The notes under the pieces: generated by a model
Databases searched by the model: none
Told to the model about the DNA's origin: nothing
Seen by the model: only the letters and a program-made list of their open reading frames with translations
In this document: positions 5,794 to 7,972 of the stretch, in pieces
Layout of the letters: every line of letters starts with the position of its first letter
How positions within the stretch are numbered: the stretch's first letter is position 1
Program-made: the position numbers and the translations under genes
Assembly: GCA_946414115.1 (NCBI GenBank)
Contig: CAMKNF010000092.1
Span: 1-7,972 of the forward strand
From: an uncultured Ruminococcus sp.
Lineage (GTDB): Bacteria > Bacillota > Clostridia > Oscillospirales > Acutalibacteraceae
DNA: 7,972 nucleotides
Direction: 5' to 3'

Positions 5794-5935
5794 AGAAACA
5801 ATATTTATGAGTAAATTTATTTGTATTTGTTTTATGGTAAAATAATGAATAAATATCAAAATTATGATTAATTTAGCAAAAAATACCCCTGCAAATATAT
5901 TTATTAATGAAATAAATCTTGGGTGATAAAAATAT

Positions 5936-6301
5936 ATGGAAAAGACTTTCGGCTCGTTCATTTATGAAAAAAGAACTCAAAAGCATATTTCACTTCGTGG
6001 GCTTGCAGATATGATTGACGTTTCTCCGGTGTATGTATCAAGTATAGAAAAGGGTAAACGTGCCGCACCGACATATCCTGTTCTGATGAAAATTGCAAAT
6101 TCGCTTTTGCTCAATGATGAAGAAAAGGTGTTAATGTTAGATTTGGCGGCAAAGTCTAAAAATTCTTTGACTTTAGCAGAGGATTTACTGCAATATATCA
6201 ATGATAATGAGATTGTGCATCAGGCGTTGCGAACGGCAAAAAAGTGCAACGCAACCGATAACGACTGGCAGGAGTTTATTGACAGCCTTTCGAAAAAATA
6301 A
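5936..6301 (+). CDS. small XRE-family helix-turn-helix regulator
   Basis: This 121-residue protein has a Cro/CI-type HTH at about residues 7-60: FIYEKRTQKHISLRGLADMI, SPVYVSSIEKGKRAAPT, then YPVLMKIANSLLL. The remaining half is helical and charged, with no peptidase, TPR or cupin domain, so it is shorter than peptide-binding Rgg/PlcR-type regulators. ATG 5936 follows GGGTGA at 9 bases. It is divergent from the response regulator across 231 bases, and a weak extended -10 (TGGTAAAAT, 5835-5843) could serve it. It has its own terminator, so it is monocistronic. Target genes are unknown; divergence suggests it could act on the response regulator promoter or on itself. Confidence 0.85.
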   Translation: MEKTFGSFIYEKRTQKHISLRGLADMIDVSPVYVSSIEKGKRAAPTYPVLMKIANSLLLNDEEKVLMLDLAAKSKNSLTLAEDLLQYINDNEIVHQALRTAKKCNATDNDWQEFIDSLSKK

Positions 6302-6315
6302 ATAGAAGTAAAAAC

Positions 6316-6342
6316 AAGGCGCTCGTTGTGAGCGTCTTTTTT
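6316..6342 (+). terminator. rho-independent terminator of the XRE gene
   Basis: AAGGCGCTC (6316-6324) pairs with GAGCGTCTT (6330-6338), with one G-T pair, around loop GTTGT. It is followed by a T run to 6342, 14 bases after the stop codon. Confidence 0.85.
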
Positions 6343-6445
6343 GCATTTATAATTAATAATTTTTACCGATGTGATAATCGAAAATTTTCTGCAAATAATA
6401 TGTTTGACTGCAATTACATATTTTCTGATTTTCGGAGGCGGTACA

Positions 6446-7378
6446 ATGAACATATTTACGTCGGTGATTTTTCAGATTGCAGTTTTATTTACTTTTATTT
6501 TAATCGGTTTTATCCTTTGCAGGCTTAATTTGCTCCCGAGGGAAGCGTCAACAGTATTTTCAAAGCTTGAAAACAGAATTTTAATGCCTGCCGTTGTAAT
6601 CAATACATTCCGGACAAACTGCACTGTGGAAAACATCACCAAAAAGTGGGTGTTCATTGCCTACAGCGCAGTTATTCTTGCGTTCTGTATTCTTGTGGCT
6701 TTCATAGTCAGCCGATTTCTCGGCAAAACACCGTATCTTCAGAAAATCTACAGGTATTCAATTGCGGTTTCAAACTTCGGCTTTGTCGGTACGGCTATGG
6801 TTTCGGGAATATACGGAGCAGACAGCATTGAGCTTTTCGATTATCTTATGTTCACCCTGCCGCTGAATATGTTTACCTATTCAATCGGAATTGCATGGCT
6901 CGTTCCGAACAGCGGCAAGGTGTTTTCACTTAAAACATTTCTGAATCCTATTTTTGTTTCACTGTTTATCGGTGCCGCTATCGGCTTACTGAATCTACCA
7001 AAATTTCAACTTGTTACTTCTGTGATTTCATCTGCCGCCGGTTGTATGTCGCCGATTGCTATGATTCTTACAGGCTTTGTAATCGGCGGCTACAGACTGC
7101 CCGAGCTGTTTAAACACTGGCAGACCTATGTTGTTGCAGGGATAAGGCTTGTTGCACTGCCTGCCGTTGTTGTTACTGCTTTAATGCTGTTAAACACTCC
7201 GCAGGAAATAATAATCGCAACGCTTTGCGCCCACGCAATGCCGCTTGGGCTGAATACAGTCATAATGCCGTCAGCATACGGCGAAAATCCCGAAACTGGT
7301 GCAAGTATGGCGCTTGTGTCGCAGATTTGCTCGGTGTTTACAATTCCGACTTTATTTTTTATTTTCGGCTACGCATAA
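6446..7378 (+). CDS. AEC-family (auxin efflux carrier-like) membrane transporter
   Basis: This is a 310-residue integral membrane protein with about ten hydrophobic segments in two halves, typical of the AEC/Mem_trans family. Bacterial members move small carboxylates such as malate or malonate, and many have no known substrate. The start is placed at ATG 6446 because GGAGG lies 7 bases before it; the frame is open back to a GTG at 6371 without a comparable ribosome site. Characteristic stretches are VIFQIAVLFTFILIGFILCR at the N-terminus, LENRILMPAVVINTF near 40, AVSNFGFVGTAMVSGIYG near 105, and HAMPLGLNTVIMPSAYG near 262. The gene is preceded by the XRE terminator and followed immediately by the promoter of the second Rrf2 gene. 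It is not clearly in an operon with either. No strong promoter is seen in 6343-6433. Confidence 0.88.
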   Translation: MNIFTSVIFQIAVLFTFILIGFILCRLNLLPREASTVFSKLENRILMPAVVINTFRTNCTVENITKKWVFIAYSAVILAFCILVAFIVSRFLGKTPYLQKIYRYSIAVSNFGFVGTAMVSGIYGADSIELFDYLMFTLPLNMFTYSIGIAWLVPNSGKVFSLKTFLNPIFVSLFIGAAIGLLNLPKFQLVTSVISSAAGCMSPIAMILTGFVIGGYRLPELFKHWQTYVVAGIRLVALPAVVVTALMLLNTPQEIIIATLCAHAMPLGLNTVIMPSAYGENPETGASMALVSQICSVFTIPTLFFIFGYA

Positions 7379-7407
7379 TTGACAAGGCGTGAATATTGTG
7401 ATATTCT
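7379..7407 (+). promoter_or_regulatory. promoter of the second Rrf2 gene
   Basis: TTGACA at 7379-7384 directly follows the permease stop codon. A 17-base spacer leads to TATTCT (7402-7407), preceded by TG for an extended -10 (TGATATTCT). Just downstream, CATAGTATATATATATG (7413-7429) has weak dyad symmetry of the same 17-base size and position as the ligase operator, but it lacks TACTAAAT, so it is only a weak candidate site. Confidence 0.65.
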
Positions 7408-7444
7408 TAAATCATAGTATATATATATGAATTAAGGTGATGAC

Positions 7445-7870
7445 TTGAAAATATCAACGAAAGGTCGCTATGCAGTCAGACTGATGGTGGATTTGGCGCA
7501 AAATGATAACGGTGAAAACATTTCTCTTAAAGATATTTCAAAACGTCAGAATTTGTCGCTGAAATATCTTGAACAGATTATTACGGTGTTGACAAGGGCT
7601 GGCTACGTTATAAGCACACGTGGCTCAAACGGCGGCTATCGTCTTACGCACAAGCCTGAATATTATACAGTGGGAATGATTTTACGTCTTACCGAGGGCA
7701 GTCTTGCTCCTGTTTCCTGCCTTGACGGGGATATGAACACCTGTGAGCGCAGAGAAAACTGCGGTACGCTGTTTATTTGGGAAGAGCTTTACAAGGCTAT
7801 CTGCGGCGTGGTTGATAACATCACGATTGCAGACATTATAAATAAGGGTGCAGATAACTATATTATATAG
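7445..7870 (+). CDS. Rrf2-family transcriptional regulator, second paralogue (TTG start)
   Basis: This 141-residue regulator begins MKISTKGRYAVRLMVDLA, has the HTH segment LSLKYLEQI (37-45) and the wing GGYRLTH (63-69), and carries cysteines C92, C100 and C106 in the same C-X7-C-X5-C spacing as the paralogue at 2742-3179. The start is a TTG at 7445 with AAGGTG 5 bases upstream; alignment with the paralogue, which starts with ATG at the same residue, supports it. The strongest identity is YTVG.ILRLTEGSLAPV. Divergence in the recognition region (K39/L39) and near C100 suggests related but not identical roles. An Fe-S cluster is likely by family analogy. It probably controls the next gene off the right edge, before which a candidate operator stands. 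Confidence 0.92.
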   Translation: MKISTKGRYAVRLMVDLAQNDNGENISLKDISKRQNLSLKYLEQIITVLTRAGYVISTRGSNGGYRLTHKPEYYTVGMILRLTEGSLAPVSCLDGDMNTCERRENCGTLFIWEELYKAICGVVDNITIADIINKGADNYII

Positions 7871-7872
7871 TC

Positions 7873-7891
7873 CGGAGATATATTTACTCCG
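7873..7891 (+). terminator. weak hairpin after the second Rrf2 gene
   Basis: CGGAG (7873-7877) pairs with CTCCG (7887-7891) across a 9-base AT-rich loop, followed by ATTTTAAAAT. The stem is short and the T tract broken, so partial termination is the most that can be claimed. Confidence 0.35.
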
Positions 7892-7906
7892 ATTTTAAAA
7901 TAAAAT

Positions 7907-7923
7907 CATACTAAATGAGTAGG
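7907..7923 (+). promoter_or_regulatory. Rrf2-type operator candidate upstream of the next gene
   Basis: CATACTAAATGAGTAGG is the best dyad of the three TACTAAAT sites: ACT and AGT arms mirror around the centre, with outer C..TA and TA..G also symmetric. It shares TACTAAAT with the ligase and first Rrf2 promoters. It lies about 30 bases upstream of a -35-like TTGACA at 7953. Confidence 0.5.
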
Positions 7924-7972
7924 AAAAATATGAAATATTTTTAAAAAACCTATTGACAAATAAAAATACTGT
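7924..7972 (+). promoter_or_regulatory. start of a promoter region cut by the window edge
   Basis: A TTGACA box at 7953-7958 is followed by only 14 bases, so a -10 at normal spacing would fall outside. Before it, AAAAATAT-GAA-ATATTTTT (7924-7942) is a perfect palindrome with 8-base arms. Together with the adjacent dyad at 7907 it suggests a regulated gene beginning to the right. Confidence 0.4.

Noticed and set aside
5769..5798. CRISPR-like or phase-variable tandem repeat
   Set aside because: Three 10-base units without spacers are too few and too short for CRISPR; the promoter position fits regulator binding better.
5740..5961. 73-codon minus-strand frame over the regulator/XRE intergenic region
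   Set aside because: AT-rich low-complexity translation that overlaps the start of the XRE gene and the regulator promoter, with no ribosome site.
6371..6445. 25-residue N-terminal extension of the AEC permease from GTG 6371
   Set aside because: GGAGG at 6434-6438 is ideally placed for ATG 6446, and the extension has no ribosome site.

Overview
The window looks like a chromosomal segment of a low-GC Clostridia-type Firmicute. The support is AT-rich intergenic DNA, strong AGGAGG-type ribosome sites, TTGACA/TATAAT-type promoters, Rrf2 regulators and a Spo0A-type response regulator. A Ruminococcus or Oscillospiraceae-like gut organism is my guess from overall style and is not demonstrated.

Left block (1-2372, minus strand): a thiol-related operon. 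A GshA-type glutamate-cysteine ligase (872-2149) is followed 5 bases later by a class II glutamine-amidotransferase-fold enzyme with a catalytic Cys directly after its Met (93-866). The ribosome site of a third gene then overlaps the amidotransferase stop and runs off the left edge. The ligase has a good sigma-A promoter with a 17-bp operator-like site at the start of transcription. No glutathione synthetase is visible in the window.

Middle-left (2319-3238): a strong hairpin terminator, a stretch with no recognised feature (2373-2439), a roughly 300-bp MITE-like repeat with nested inverted repeats (2440-2736), and a minus-strand Rrf2 regulator (2742-3179). The Rrf2 promoter carries the same TACTAAAT site as the ligase promoter.

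Centre (3248-6342): a two-component system made of a multi-pass sensor kinase (3248-4684) and a Spo0A-type response regulator (4919-5704), both on the minus strand. Between them, on the plus strand, is a compact transcription unit not seen at ordinary ORF cut-offs. It holds a 22-bp inverted repeat that pairs with the ribosome site, a perfect GGAGG, a 13-codon ORF (MGFWEWFWSLFSI) and a strong rho-independent terminator. The regulator promoter carries three 10-bp-spaced repeats resembling degenerate Spo0A boxes. A divergent XRE-family gene with its own terminator (5936-6342) completes the block.

Right block (6446-7972, plus strand): an AEC-family permease, then a second Rrf2 paralogue with a TTG start and its own promoter. 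A third TACTAAAT dyad and the beginning of another promoter lie at the right edge.

Hypothesis for the whole: two paralogous Fe-S-type Rrf2 proteins may control thiol or sulfur genes through a shared dyad, flanking a sensor-kinase/Spo0A-like module with an associated tryptophan-rich micropeptide. The micropeptide unit is the most unusual element in the window.
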